From contig OW051497.1 of assembly GCA_932521035.1 (NCBI GenBank), forward strand, positions 930,001-994,000: 64,000 nucleotides of DNA, read 5' to 3'. A program made the translations under genes and the position numbers. Shown in pieces: positions 1 through 13,500 of this stretch. The DNA comes from Oscheius dolichura. Its lineage: Eukaryota > Nematoda > Chromadorea > Rhabditida > Rhabditidae. Position 1 is the stretch's first letter. Every line of letters starts with the position of its first letter. The notes under the pieces are model-generated. The model searched no databases. It worked only from the letters and a program-made list of their open reading frames with translations, and had not been told where the DNA came from.

Positions 1-838
1 CATCACCCGAGACTCAATAAATTCACCCAGGCGCAAAACATATGCCAGCCTTTCAAACACGGAACAGTTTGCACTGCGGTTGACAAATGATTCAGCCATC
101 CACAATCGACCGATGGGGATCTTTCATTCTCCTCTCGTCCGGTCAAGCCCCATTTTCCTTCTTCTTTTTCCACCAAAGTGGCTTCGTCACCGTCTCTTTG
201 ACCATTCCAAGGGAAACGGCTATCGATGAATCAAAACTTTGCCACCTCCGCGAACCCATTAATCCTCAGCCGTCAGGGTCAAACAGGTCGCAACCCGATG
301 ATATTCCTTTTTCTTCTTATATTTAGTCCAGTATGCAGCGCTTTTAGCGGCTTTCCCATGTGAAGGGTCAACTAATCTCAAACCAAACAATGAAAGCCGC
401 AAATGTGCTATGCAACCTAACCCGTTGCTTTATAACGGGACCAATTTTGTTTTCCTCAAATGTTGGTCGGAATAATCGTCAAATATTCATTATTATCCTG
501 GGGTAATGGCCGCTGTTCTCTGCCCTAGGGTATTCAATTGCATTATTTCAAAGATGCCATCATATTTGCATTGCCGTTGCGCAAACAGATGACAGATCTG
601 CGCGAACAATTCAACCCGCTGTGCACTGTACCCTTTTTTTACTTTATGGATCCAACTTCAAGGCGGTTTATTCTTCAAAGCTCACACATTTTCTTCTTCT
701 TTTACGCATTTTTAATCTACGGAAGCATGGCAACTGGTTTTTAATTTCATACTCTTTTATTATTTACATTTGGCCTCGCGCTTAATCCTCAATTCATTCT
801 TTTGATTGCTTTTACATAAAGCGTAGTAGCTAGGCAAC
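1..838. other. Upstream region without a recognised gene
   Basis: No exon chain or conserved protein could be assembled on either strand. The reading frames here are short, lack recognisable motifs and have no good splice partners. The last part presumably holds the promoter and leader of the transporter gene that starts at 839, but I see no clear TATA box there. Confidence 0.5.
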
Positions 839-2214
839 ATGTCGTTTCTGAATATTAGTCAGATGTCTTCTTTTATCTTTGACAACGTTATTTCTAGGGT
901 GGTCATGGCCAATTCAACACGGGCCTGCTATATTCAGGACCATTTTCCCAGTTGGGATGAACTCTACTACAGTGAGTACCTTTTAACCGCCCTCTTAATG
1001 AATTTTCCAGGTCACACAAGGACTTATTTTATTCTCCTAGTCATTGCTCTAGTCTTATTCCTTATGTTATGTGTCCTCTGCGCTGTTCATGTCTATTACA
1101 CCTGGAGATATATTTCGGTGGATCGGATTAGAAACAAACTGTTGGTGCTGTGCTTTATTTACCCGGTGAGTCAGACGACATTTTGCCAAAGAGAGAACGC
1201 CCTTTAAAAGTATGAAACGGGCTAAGAATGATGACTCAAATACGAAAACAATGAGTAATTTTCAGGTCTTGGGGGCATTCACCCTAGGAGCGATGATCAG
1301 TCCTCGAGTTGGTCCGATATATTCATCTGTAGGGGTAGTTTACATCCTGTACTGTGTCTACAATATTGCCTCTCTTGCCAGGTAGTAGATTCCCAACTGA
1401 CCCTTCTAGTAGCTGTGTTATAGGGTGGTTTACAAGGATGAGAACGCTCTGTCCGAAGCCTTGATGCAGGAGGACTACCGGATGATACTACGAGTACCTC
1501 CTCTCTGCTGTTGTATTCCCTGTATGCCGAGATTGACTCCCACAGTGTAAATCAGCACTTTATATACCTCAAATCCCTTTAGGAGACATATCGTCTGGTT
1601 TGAAAGGATCGTCCTTCAAGCGGTCTTTGTCCGCTTTGTTATGGAGTTCATCAACATCTTCCTACTTGCCGAATACGGAGTAGAATCTGCCAAGTATTCT
1701 ACTTTTATTTCTAAAATTCAATCTAAAATGTAGACTAATCCACTACGTCGACTTTTGCGGTCTTCCCTCTCTTCTGTTCTCCGTCTTTGCTGCCCAAGTC
1801 ATGATCCGGCTGTCCACTGCCTATCTCAGGGAGCACAAGATGATGGCCCTCTTCATGCTGGTCATTGCGACCCTTCCTCTTTACTCCATGCAACCGCCGC
1901 TGCTATTCGAGCTTCTTTTTGTGAAACTGAACTTCTTCCCTTGTGGTCCACTCCTCAGCGTTGCTGGAAACGCTAGATGTAAAACAGTTCTTCAATTCCT
2001 ACCGATTTTTTTAGACGTTTTCAACTTCGTCTTCATGTGCGAGCTGTTGATTCTGTCGGTAATCGCCAGTATTGTTGTGGTTCCTAAAAAGTGAGTTGAA
2101 GGTCTTTACAGGACTGTTTCCCTTTTCAGGACGACTCTCTTTGATAGGTACTACAAGTCAGACGAAGACGAGACTAACACCCCTTTGAAGCCTCCCTGCA
2201 CTACCCACCTGTAA
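839..2214 (+). CDS. Organic solute transporter alpha-like protein (OST-alpha/SLC51A, TMEM184 superfamily)
   Basis: Eight exons join cleanly: 839-971, 1011-1165, 1266-1381, 1424-1546, 1583-1693, 1734-1978, 2015-2090 and 2130-2214, giving 347 aa. Six of the seven introns are only 36-42 nt. About seven hydrophobic segments follow an extracellular-looking N-terminus. A cysteine cluster (PPLCCCIPCMP) lies in the middle loop, where OST-alpha proteins carry a Cys-rich stretch, and is followed by VWFERIVLQAVFVRFV. Length matches the family (about 340 aa). Known family members are plasma-membrane transporters of sterol or bile-acid-like solutes working with an OST-beta partner; the substrate here is unknown. 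The start at 839 is the first in-frame ATG; a later ATG at 905 is possible. A polyadenylation signal follows at 2330. Confidence 0.85.
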
Positions 2215-2329
2215 CCCTTTCCTTTCCTTTCTCTGTTGGTTTTCACCTGTTATCCCTACCGCTTTACTTACCTGTATAATACCCAGCATTATAATTTCCC
2301 TCGATCGGGTTCCTTTCCAAAAAGTATTA

Positions 2330-2335
2330 AATAAA
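2330..2335 (+). terminator. Polyadenylation signal of the OST-alpha-like gene
   Basis: AATAAA lies 115 nt after the stop codon and only about 20 nt before the TATA-like box of the next gene, so the two transcription units are tightly packed. Confidence 0.6.
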
Positions 2336-2356
2336 AGACTTCATACCGCGGCGTTT

Positions 2357-2364
2357 TATAAATA
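2357..2364 (+). promoter_or_regulatory. TATA-box-like element before the small secreted protein gene
   Basis: The string TATAAATA lies 118 nt upstream of the ATG at 2482. Placement between the preceding polyadenylation signal and the next start codon fits a core promoter, but no initiator was verified. Confidence 0.4.
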
Positions 2365-2481
2365 TGGAAGGAACGACGACGTGCAAAAGTCCGCGCATTA
2401 ATTTGGATCAGTGTGTCAAGCAAGATAGCGCAAGTGATACAAATAAGCGTAGTAAGTGCGCCTACACGGGAAAAGGGCACA

Positions 2482-3488
2482 ATGTCTCTCAAGCTGGCCG
2501 TCTTCGCCGTCTGCGTAGCAGCTGTTTCTACTCAACTGCCATGTAAGGTAAAGATGATCATCGAATCCAAGACCAACGTCAAGGTAACCAATCTGTCTAT
2601 CTCTATTAGTTGTAAACAGTTTCGCGCGGAGATCACCGTCCCTTCAGCTCAGATGGAATCCAAGCCCGTCGTCTTTGAAAATCCCGGAGAGAAGATGCAC
2701 ATGGTGGTATGTTCCCCCACTATTTTCCCCTTCCCCGTTGGGCAGCACTTCCCTGTCAAGAATGTCCGCTGCCATATTTTTTAAAAATAACAAAGACAAT
2801 ATGACGTTTGTTTCCCCTAGGCGGAATGCAAAGTGATTACACCCAGACGGGAAGTCTCTCACCTAGATAGAACCACGTTGGAGTATGAGCTAAATGAAGA
2901 GGAGGAAATGGAAATACCCTCTGACGCCTGTTCGATGATGCTATTTTGTATCATGGCTGCAAGAGGTCAATTAAGCCGGTCATAGATGATTTCATAGGGA
3001 TGAGTAACCCGTCGTTATAATTAGAAGCACACCTTTTAAAGTCCCACAGTTCTTAAAATTCAGGTTGACTCCAAAAACTGCGATGGGAAGCCCTGGATGA
3101 TCAAGACAATGGCATGGAAGGACAACCAATGGGTTGAAGGCAAGAACACTACGGCCAAGTTCTTGGGTAATGGATGGATTAGGTAGGAGGCATTCTTTCT
3201 AAATCTTGGGGAAACGCAACTAGACAGCCGTGTCGTTTCCATAGCGTTCAGCCATTAAATTTGCCCCATTTCCTTCCGGGCGAACAATTTCGCTAGCTAC
3301 CACAAAAGGAAATGACACCATAATAGAAAGGAACAGTAATCAAGTTACCAGCTTATCGCACGTCATCTTTTTTATCAGTAGCATTACTATCGCACAGTTC
3401 TATTTTCAGAGTGACAATTGGAGACAATCTCGTTCCTCAGCCCAATGATCGTATGGGAGTTATGTGTTCAGAAGGATTCTGTGGATGA
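2482..3488 (+). CDS. Small secreted cysteine-containing protein, family not recognised
   Basis: Five exons fit with consistent phase: 2482-2583, 2620-2706, 2821-2947, 3050-3182 and 3410-3488, giving about 175 aa. The fourth acceptor could instead be at 3063. The first 18 or so residues (MSLKLAVFAVCVAAVSTQ) are a good signal peptide. The mature protein has several cysteines, including CSEGFCG at the very end, no further membrane segment, and an acidic stretch (YELNEEEEMEI). It therefore probably leaves the cell. The second intron from the end (3183-3409) carries one half-site of the palindromic repeat family. I recognise no domain. AATAAA follows at 3523. Confidence 0.65.
3218..3238 (+). repeat. 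Palindromic repeat family, single half-site (copy 1)
   Basis: The core AGACAGCCGTGTCGTTT of the dispersed family is present once, inside an intron of the secreted-protein gene. No inverted partner is nearby. Confidence 0.7.
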
Positions 3489-3522
3489 ATCTGTAAAACG
3501 AGCGGTTCCTTAACCCTGTGAT

Positions 3523-3528
3523 AATAAA
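3523..3528 (+). terminator. Polyadenylation signal of the secreted-protein gene
   Basis: AATAAA lies 35 nt after the TGA stop codon at 3486-3488. Confidence 0.6.
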
Positions 3529-4533
3529 TTCTTCTTTATAATCGGTTGTTGACCCAGTGCGTTTTGGCTTTTATCAGAGGAAAACTCAGGACATTTTTAG
3601 GATGACGGATGCGTTGCAAATTGAAATTAAGGAAGATCGCATACCTTATTTGAGGTTTTACCTTCTAATGTTTCCATAATTCCCATAGATGGGTATCACC
3701 TAAAAAAATCTGTTTCTAATTGATTCTGACGTCATTTTTTTTGTTAATAGGCGGAGCATCTAGGGCGGGACGCAATAGTTCGTGGCGACATTTTGGATCC
3801 ATGTTTAAAAGGCAAAAGCGGTCTCACCTTTTATTAAAGAGTCATTTCTCTGTCTTTCTCTTTCCCAACTTCCGCTTCTAACACTTTGTAGAATTCCTAA
3901 AGGCTTTCAACGATTTTTGGCCACTGTAGGAGAAATTCCCACGGTTGTTTCCGCGTGACGTCGTTGTTTGAACAGTATAAAGCGACAAAATGCTCCTGAT
4001 TAAAAGCGAAAAGCGTTTTATTTTTAAAATATCAATACTTTTGAATCTTGTAAGTTAATTTTGCTGCTTTCTGAACTTGTAGAAAGTTTAAACCCAAATA
4101 ATTTCATTTTCATTAATGTTTTGTAAAAGCACTCGTTCAAAAATGTTTAACAAAGAGCGATGTCTCATCCTCCCCGCGAAACTAGCCATTAATACTTCCA
4201 CGCTATCAGCAAACCATTTTTTAGTCCACTCCCCCCAGCTCTGCAGTAGTTGTTGTCAAATGACGTTGTGTTTATCACGCACAGTTGTGCACTTGCGGAA
4301 TGATGTCATCTTTCTTAGCGCCCATAGCGAATCACACTGAGCAGATCATTGTATTCAGCTGTTAATGTGAGACCAGGGGACTATTGCCCGCGCAGTTCCC
4401 ATGCTTGTCTATTCAAAGTTTCCTTGTTTATCTTGGAGGGATTCGAAATATCTGATGAGCTTTTCGATCTCTTCAAGGCTATTTTAATCTGTACATTTTA
4501 GAGAAGTATTCAAATCAAAGATATGACGGCTAA
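3529..4533. other. Intergenic region before the MIOS-like gene
   Basis: No gene is supported. Short frames on the plus strand at 4116-4340 lack motifs and splice partners. An acceptor-like string (tacattttag) near 4500 precedes the MIOS-like start by about 30 nt and may receive a spliced leader or end a leader intron. Confidence 0.45.
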
Positions 4534-7500
4534 ATGGATGCGGTGACCGAGGATTCCCCAGTCAACTCCGCCGGGGAGGATGTCCTGGCCGACATATTCC
4601 ACGCAAGCGACCCTTCCACCTCATCCGAATCAGACTTCGAATCGGATGACGATAATGTAAAGGCAGAAGAAGGTGGAGCACGCAAGGAGGTGAAGGAGAA
4701 GGAGGATCGAGGCTATGATCTAGTGTTCGAGGTGGAGGGCGACAGTGAGGACGAAGAGCTTGAGGAGGAGAAGCCCCTCTTTCCCCAACTGGATGATGAC
4801 CACGAGAGCTTGTGAGTCCCGCTTTATTGCCATTTTAATTGATTTTTGACAGCACGAAGCCTAACATACGATACCATACAGATGACATACTGGAAATCTA
4901 CTATGGAGACAGGAAAGGAACCATCGAGGTAGATTTTACCCTGTTTAATACGAAAGTAGAAATTTTAGGTGTTACGATTAAGAAATGGAATTGAGCTGGA
5001 TCACAATATGTCGGAAAGATTGAGGTTCTCATGCTTGGAGGAAGATGAGGATGACCAAATAACGGCTGTAGATTTTTTCGACGATGACAGTTATATTCTC
5101 TACGGAACATTTGGCGGCAAGCTGGATCTTATCCGCCTTTCAATTCGACCACAAGAGTAACACTTTCCTTTCTTTTTCATGCAGTGAAATTACTTAGGAA
5201 ATTCTATGAAAACATGCATATATATCAAACACCCCATGGAGATCCTATTGTGCATACGGCTATTAATCGAATAGATAGTGGATTTATCTGCGCTTCATAT
5301 TACAAGTGGAAACTTAATCATTTTTCTTTTAAAATTTGTTTAGTTCTAATGATTTGAAAGAAGAGTTAGTGGTATTGGATTTAGCTAGACAACAGGAGAC
5401 TTCGAACTATTCGGAATTAGTGAAATACCACTTCTTAAATGAGATAGACGCCGTGTCATGGAACTGGTATGCTTATAAAAGAAAAATGGAAAGCTAGGAG
5501 GCTGCGAGGCGACTAGCAGACTGAATACAATCGCGAGGGGCCCGTTGCAAGTCTGAGAAAAACTGTCTGACCTGAATGAGACAGGATAATGATGTTTGTC
5601 GCGCCGCAGTTGGACAGCCGTGTCGTTTGTCAGAGCCACAACCTTATCCGCCGTACCAAGCCTAACACACCAAATGCAGAGTTATAAGATCTTTCAGGTA
5701 CAACAGCAATCTCCTAACTGTCTCAGCCGATAGGTGCCTAAGAGTTCTCGACCTCAGAGCCGCCTCGCAGGGACCAAGAACGTTGTACCACGAGCATCAC
5801 TGTAAATTGATTGAACCTTGCAAATGGAGGTACGTTTTCCTATTCCACTTTTTTAACTTTTAATCTGACAGGCCAGAAATCTTTGCCACTGCTAGTTCAA
5901 CTAGGAAGGGAAAGACCGATTCAATCTGCCTCTTTGACATTCGAAAGCTAGCGGTTCCTTTGATGATCTACGAAGTGGATGCAGACGTTGCGGAGCATGG
6001 GATTGATACTATTCATTGGCACCCACACGACCCCTACGAATTGATGTACTCCAGCCGCGGAGCTTGCTTCATCGGAAAAGTCGACACCGAAAGCTGCACC
6101 CCTTTCAGTACTACGGTAAGTATTGCTTGTTGTTTACTAGATCCAGAGAAGAGGTCAATATGATGGCAGATGTTTACCCGGGGGCTATTTATTCCCATAT
6201 GACACCATCTCCCGTAATTTGTTGATAACATGTAAAGGGCAGCGGCCGCCTTTTGATATAAACGTCAACAAGGTGTTGTCCGTGCCGGTTGATTCATTTA
6301 TTCAGAAAGTGGCAAATATAACTTGAGCTGGAAAAAGGGGAAAGTAACAGATTTCTTTGAAGGTAGCCAAGGCAGGAGATAATGGACGCTACAACACTAT
6401 ATCCATCGATAGAATATGGGACCTCGACATCTTGGAGGAGCAGGTTCGCTACGACCTGGAAAGGAGCCGCAATGCTTGGTTAATCCCGCCTTATTTTCTT
6501 TATTTAATGTATTTCGTTTCCAGTTATCCGATTTCTCCCGAGCCTATCCAGTTGTTAGACTATACAGCACAAATGGAAGCAGCAGCATTATGCAACAGTC
6601 AGCTGGAAATGCCTCTAATGGTACGAAGCCCCCGATTTCCCCTGGATCAGTTAGAAATTCGTCGAGAATCAGGGCGAGTTATTATTTCTAAGATTTTAAT
6701 AATGTTGTATGTCTTTCAGAGGAGAGAACGATGAGCTGGTGGACTATTACGTCCATGAAGAGTTCCACGCGGTGGGATCTCCCAAAGAGACGGATGAGTC
6801 TACCGAGGAGGAGTACAGCATAGAGGAAGGATCTGAGGAGGAAGCGATTACTGAATGTGCAATCTTTATTCACACGGATACGCAGCCGTCAACATCAGCC
6901 AGTGCGAACGCTGCTCCAGATGACTTGGATGCTGAAGAACCCTGGGAAGATACCCTCCTGGCCATTAAACACCACTGCTTCGAGGAAAAGGCTAAATTAT
7001 CCGAGGAAAACAGCGGCCTGTTTATTAAATTCAAGAGAAAGGAGGACGGCAAACTGCAGAAGGCGATCCACAAGGCCGTAAGCTTCCCTGATTTTCTTTT
7101 CAAAATTGATTGAATTCCAGAATGCCGAACGAGTGCAAACGTTGAAGAAACTCAACAGAATTGCTCCGTCAAACAATAATATTTACAATTTTCGGTATCT
7201 TCGCCTTGTGAACAATGAAGAGTAAGTTGTCATCTTCAATTTATACTAATCTATTCTTCCAGCAAATATGAATCAAATATTCTAAATGCAATGACAGCCG
7301 TTCCTGTGATTAATCCCGAACTGAAGTTAGACAGGGATGAGAACGCGTTCTTTGACGATGAAGACGACGAGAGAAGCGCATCAACTGCCGACGAGTCAGT
7401 CATCTTTCTAGTTATTTAGGAATTTTGCTTATTTAGCTCTCCCGATAATACTGTAGGTGTCTGGTGCCCTCGAAAGATCCTGCAAGACATGGATGCCCCT

Positions 7501-10500
7501 ACCGAGATAAAAACAGAAGCATTGGAGTTTCTTAATTCTGTGCTACCGGAGAATACCGTCATTGGATATGAATCCGCTCAAATGCTGGCTAAAGTTGTAA
7601 AGAGTCGGTTCATTTCTGGTTTGAGAAAAAAATAAATGTCAGATTATCTCGAGCAGGAATATTTGAACAGAAGCGATTTCAAGAGGTACTACGACGATAA
7701 GCACTTTGAAAATGGAGTTTTCGGCTACCAGGTATAGAAGTTTCTCATATTTTTTTATAATAAACTGACAGTTCTTCGATTTTTTGCAAATGGAGCGCAG
7801 TTAGTGTTCCAAGCGTGGCCACAACTCGCTGTGGGACCCCGGCCGGCCACGTTTTGATTTATACACCTCAAAAGTGTAAAATTCTTCTGAATACCTGCAA
7901 AAATCAACAAAACCTTTTCATAAATATTATGCCTCAATTATTTACAGAGCGAAGATGCCGTCCTTTCCTTCTGCTACCCTCCAAAACACTTCAATGGAGT
8001 CGTCTTCATGTCCAACAGTGACTTTGGCAAAATTCAGTACTTACCGGTAGGCATTTTTTGTTTTACTTTAATTGTAGTCCTTCCTTACAGCCATCAGTTC
8101 AACCTGGGCAAGCATTCCCAACTTCATATTTCATGACAATCATGCAACAGGTCAAAGCCTACGATCTCTATGCCAACATTCCCTTGCCAGTTTGGAAGAA
8201 GTACTACGCTGTCCTTTCTCAATGGCAAAAAGCCGCCAGCACATTTAGACACGAAGGTAGGAAATTATTACCCTTTTGTGGTTCCCGTCAGAACAGCGTC
8301 TGTTATAGGTTAAACCAAAGATTTTCCTGCCAATGCGTCAAAAAGGCAAAAAAGAGCCTACCACAGTTGAACAGCCGTGTCGTTTGTGGCGTCACAGTTC
8401 GCCCGTCGTGTAGACGGCGACCCACAGCAGCTGGCATACGACACGGCTGTCTAGCTGTGACTGTCTCGAACATTTTTGCCTGGCTTAATCTTCGCTCATT
8501 GGAACAAACAGAAAGATTAAAACTTTCAGATCTCATTGGAGGAATGTTGGGATGGAAGAAACTTACCGAGAACGAAGACCTACTAGAGGATCGCAATTGG
8601 TTGGGCTTTGCTATGGGCAGTGTCAAACACTACGAGGGTAGAATTAGTGAGTGGTTACTTTCTTGATACATTTTCCATGCAATTCTTTCAGAAAGTGAAT
8701 TCCTCAAAGGCATCTATAAGGAGTATAAGAACATGTGGGAGGAGAAACGAAAGAAGCGGAAGCTGCAAGAGGAACAGGCTTACGAATTGGCTGAGAAGCT
8801 ACGAAATGAAGTTGTCAGCCGTCCTCATGTTCCCGAATACAACTTTATGTCTCCAAGAAGCAGCCAGAATAGGATCTCTGCTGGGGAGAACTTGTATGCG
8901 AAGAAGCCCAAGGAGTTCAGCATCGATCCGCTGTCAACTATTGGAGCTAGCCATTTCCTAAGCTCTCTTGTGGATGATGATGAGAAGGAAGATGCCATAG
9001 AGGATGAAGCTGAGATGAAACTACTTCTAGAGACCCCGGAATTGAGAAGCATCGCTTCGACCCGGTCTCTGAAGTCGGTTGCCACTACAGCTGGGACAAC
9101 ACCTCATGGAACTCCCCAGGATAAACGAAACTCCGTTACATTCTACGAGAAACGTGGATCCTTGAACACTGCTGAAGGTTCTGCTGAGGAAAGTGGCCCC
9201 AATGCGAGGAAGAGGTCCCGTCCTATCCCTATTGCTGGCACGGAAGGAGCTCCAAGGAAGTACTCTGCCAATTGGTCTGGTGGTGAACGTAAGACCTATG
9301 AAGAGGATCCTTCCGCCAATTCTTTTAAATGGTTGTTTGGAGATTCTATGAACAGCAGCAGGGACAGAGATCTCAGAACACCGTCAGGGAGGAGTCCGAG
9401 AACAGTGGCCGAGGAGAAAGCGGCCAGACAACGAGAAAAAGAAGAGAAGAAGTACGATGCCTACGAGAGACTCGAAAAGAAGCAGAGGGAAGAGCTGATG
9501 AAGCTGAGGCAACACGTCTCCGGAGCTGCAGAATCCGACGAACCGCTGGCCGCTCTGAAGCCTGATGAACTTCGTTTTATGACTGTTGGAACGCCTCCTG
9601 AAGAAGAGAAGACCCCAACCAAACAAGAAACGGAAGAAGAATGCAAGACGCCTACACCTCATGTTGAAGGAGAAGACATCCCCAAGGAGATTGTGCCCGT
9701 CTGGGAAGTCATCAAGGCTATGGAGAAGAGGGAATCGAGGAGGTCGACTGAAGAGTTGCCCAGAGAGCCTTCGAGAGTTGAAGAAGCTTCGAAGGAACCC
9801 GCTGCTGGCGAAGATTTGGAGGAATCTTCTGCATCGACGCTTGATTCTAAAAAGCCAGTTGAAAAGCAAGAATCTTCCAAGACACTGGAAGCTCCTGAAG
9901 ACAACGATTCGGAAGATGAATATTGCCTCGACCAGGAACAAGACTCCATTCTGGACATCCTTACCACAGTCTCAGCGGTGGAGGATGAGAGGGATAAAGG
10001 GAGACGCCCGCGACCCCGACTATCGGACGACGATCCCAATGGTCGTCAGAAGAAGCTGTCCGCCGTGTTGGAAGAAGACCACGATGACTTGTCCCGCAAA
10101 CCAAGATCAGATCTGATGTTTGCCCCTGGTCTTCGGAATATTCCCCTTCAGAAGCTCCACAAGCATGCCGAGATAATTCACATTGCTCCGCCTCGTATCT
10201 CCAGGGAGAAGAGTGAGAATCACGACAGGCCTGCTTTCCATAATTGGCATTCGATAGAGAAGAAAGCGCCGACGCCTGATCCAACAGAGCCTACACCGGA
10301 ATCAGAATCAGTAAAGGATCAACCCATTAGTTCAAGTAAGCTTCAAGCAACACAACAGGTAGTCGAGGAAGATGACCTCAAGTCTGGATACGGTACGGAT
10401 CTTGGTTCTACTGAAATTTCCCCACGAGACGCTCTTGCCGATGATGAACCACAGCCGACTGTTGAGAAGTTCCCTCCTGTTGAGCCACTAAACCTAAGAG

Positions 10501-13500
10501 AACTCGAAGATGTACCAAGGAGCTCCGGGATGACTAGTCAAGAACGTTTAGCCACTGATCCAGAGAATCCAATCAACCTTGTCCAGGAAGCAGCAGCTGA
10601 AAATATCGTTGAACCTGAGAAGCCCACAGAGGATGATGATGACAGTGACGAGTACATGTGGATAGAGCTGAACCCCCGACCGAAGGTGATTGAATACGAC
10701 TCAGATGGCGAACCCAAGCAGCCCAAGTCATGCAGTTACGAGGATTTGTTGGCCTACATCTACCAGGTGAAGAGAAGAAGATTCGTGAGAGTGAAGAAGA
10801 GGAAGCCGATTCCCTGGGTTAAAAAGGAAGTCAAGCTCCGAGACGTCGACAGGATTAAGGATGAGGAGCCGGAGGAGACATACTTCGAATACTTGGTCAG
10901 GCAGGAGGAAGAGAAGATGAAACGAGAGGAGCTGAAGAAGAAACGAAGAGAAGAACGGGCCGAGAAGTTGAAGAGTACCACAACCGACGCCTGCAGTTCG
11001 ATGTCCTCGATCCCGGCTACAGTTCGAGCGACTACCACGGTATCAAAGAAACATGTTGTGAGTGGTGGTGGTGCTGTTATGTTTAATGCTTCTCTTTCTG
11101 TTACTCGGTTTAATCTAACCCATTTCAGTCCTCTACCTCGAATCCTTTCGCGAGGAAGAGAAGTGAACCAATTATTGAGTTCGTTAACCGGGAAACGGCT
11201 CAGGTTCCCATCCCGAAGAAGAAACCAGAGAGGAAACCGCTCTTCTTCTATGGATTGCCTGCTAACGACCAGTTTCACACTGTCAGGATTCATAAGGATG
11301 ACTTCGACTATCAAATGAAGGGGTAATTTTGACAAATCGTTGATTTTATTCATTTTTACCTTTTCAGTTTCCCCGGGCTTTTCCAATTAATGCAATGTGA
11401 AGTAGAGGACGACGACGAAGAGCTCCACTACCTTCCCTTCGATACTAGCCTTATTCTTCATTTAAAAGTGAGCATTTTACCCTCTAAACACCGAAAACTT
11501 GTTCAACTGCTCGGAATTTGACGTATTTGGTAAATTGCCAATATGACTACCGTATCGGGGTATGCCCTCCGCGCCGGGACCCCGTATAGCTATCAATTCT
11601 CAGAACTTTAAAGGGAAGAATTGCTAGTAACAAAATAACACCATATAAAGTTAATTCGAATCAAATAACTCCAAAAATTGGATTATAGTGAGTGAAGATC
11701 AATAATTACAAAGTAGAAAAATGGGAAAACGAATCATATTTTGATGAAGATAGGGCAAGGCTAAAAATAGACAATGTTGCCACTCCACAGAGAGACAAAT
11801 TCTCTTTTTTTCAGTTATACACCAGTTTCTACCGCGAGAGGATGTTAAAAGCTATGAGGATGGCTCATGAGGATGTCAGACGTCTAAAGTTCCACAAAAG
11901 TATGTTATAGGGTCATTTGAAATATAAAACACTTCAATTTTAGAAAAAGAGCCAACAGAGGGAGATTACTACGAGTTGATGCTCATCTGTCTTCTTCAAG
12001 GACACATCCACAAGTTCTTTGAATACTCCGAGGATGTCCATGAACTGCTCCAATTTAGAATTGAGAAGGAGGCTCATGAATTTGCTGAGAACTTTGTAGA
12101 ACTGTGTAAAGAGTAAGCCCTCACATTACTTTCCTTATTTTGTTTCAGTTTCATTGAGTTCATCTTCAACTACCGCAATCACGACCCTGACAACTGCTCC
12201 ATGCATAGATACAACTTTGACACTAAAATTGAGGATATGATAGGCGATTTGGATGAGTATTTTGGAGAATATCCGGCAATTTACCCTATCCTGATGCTCA
12301 TGCGGCAAGAAGTCATGGAAGACCATCAACCGGGAGATTTTGGAGAAGCTATTATGAGCATGAAGGTATTTTCACCCTCTGCTTACCTTCAAGTTTGTCT
12401 ATTTTAGGAGCTGCCCCTCTATGTTCGAATTCTCTTTGTTGTCAGGGCTTGTGATGCCGAGACCTTGGAGAAATGCCTCGTGCAAGAGTTCATGGAGGTA
12501 GGCTAACCTTTTTATCGTAAAAATATCTTACTGTAGACGAAAGGAATGAACAGATTGGTCTTTACTGGGCTAGGAAACCATGCCGACAGTTTTGCGGTCT
12601 TGGCTGACTATTTGGATGAGACCAAGGACTTCCAAACGGTTGCCCATCTTTGTCTAGCGGCTAGGATCTTTGAGGAGGATGACCACTACTTCGAGGTCTT
12701 GGTAAGGATTGAACTTTGACCTCGGCTCTTGGCCTCTTACTTAGACTACATCTTCAAACCCCTTAATATTTCAGCAAGAGCTTCTAACCGCCAGTGACCC
12801 GGACATCGAGAGGCCTATCGTCATTGAACCGGAGTTCCAGTCCACTGAAATGCCAGAAGAGCTCTTCCACTGGCCGAAACCAGCAGATCTTTTCAATATC
12901 TATGATTTTGACAATTATGACATGGATGATGACCAACACCCAATAAATAAGCTTGTAAAAATGTGGAAAAGAGGTAATCCTACTGGTTAATAGGAGTAAA
13001 AAGCTATTTAAAGAAGTCCCCGGTGGAGCGGCAAGGATTTTCGCATGGATGTACAAAAATGGTAGATTACCGCCTCACCACAGCATGGAAGACATGTTCC
13101 CTAGGAGATTTGTACCAGCTACGCAATCCATGTAAGCGATTTTGATAGTTACTTTTTAAAATTTATCATTTAGGGAAGTATACGTGGAGATCTGCCGGCA
13201 AGCAATCGTTCGCTACTTTGAATTTCTAAATGCTATCGATAGCAGGGCTGTTTATGGCCATTTACTGGAGGAAATAACGCTATGTAGCTTCCCGGAGGAT
13301 AAAATGGACAGTGCTGCCATGCTTCGCCACTTCTTGATTCGACTTTCTGGGAACAAAAGCTTCCGACCGCTGGTTTATCCAAAGCTGAAGGTGGAACACC
13401 CCGCTTCGTTTGTTTACTGGAGTTAATTGTTCAGATCCTTGCAACCTGCCAGTTTTGTGGGATGACAAGAGTCCAAGGAGCCGCATTGAAAAAGAAGAAT

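Noticed and set aside
4534-8640. Separate WD40 gene ending before the large charged exon
   Set aside because: Splice sites stay in phase into the long exon and on to the MIOS C-terminus, and no stop plus polyadenylation signal separates the halves. A gene boundary cannot be fully excluded without cDNA.
9384-9941. Long minus-strand frame of 185 codons opposite the MIOS-like exon
   Set aside because: It is a shadow of the Glu/Lys-rich coding exon on the plus strand; its Phe/Leu/Arg bias is the complement of that composition.
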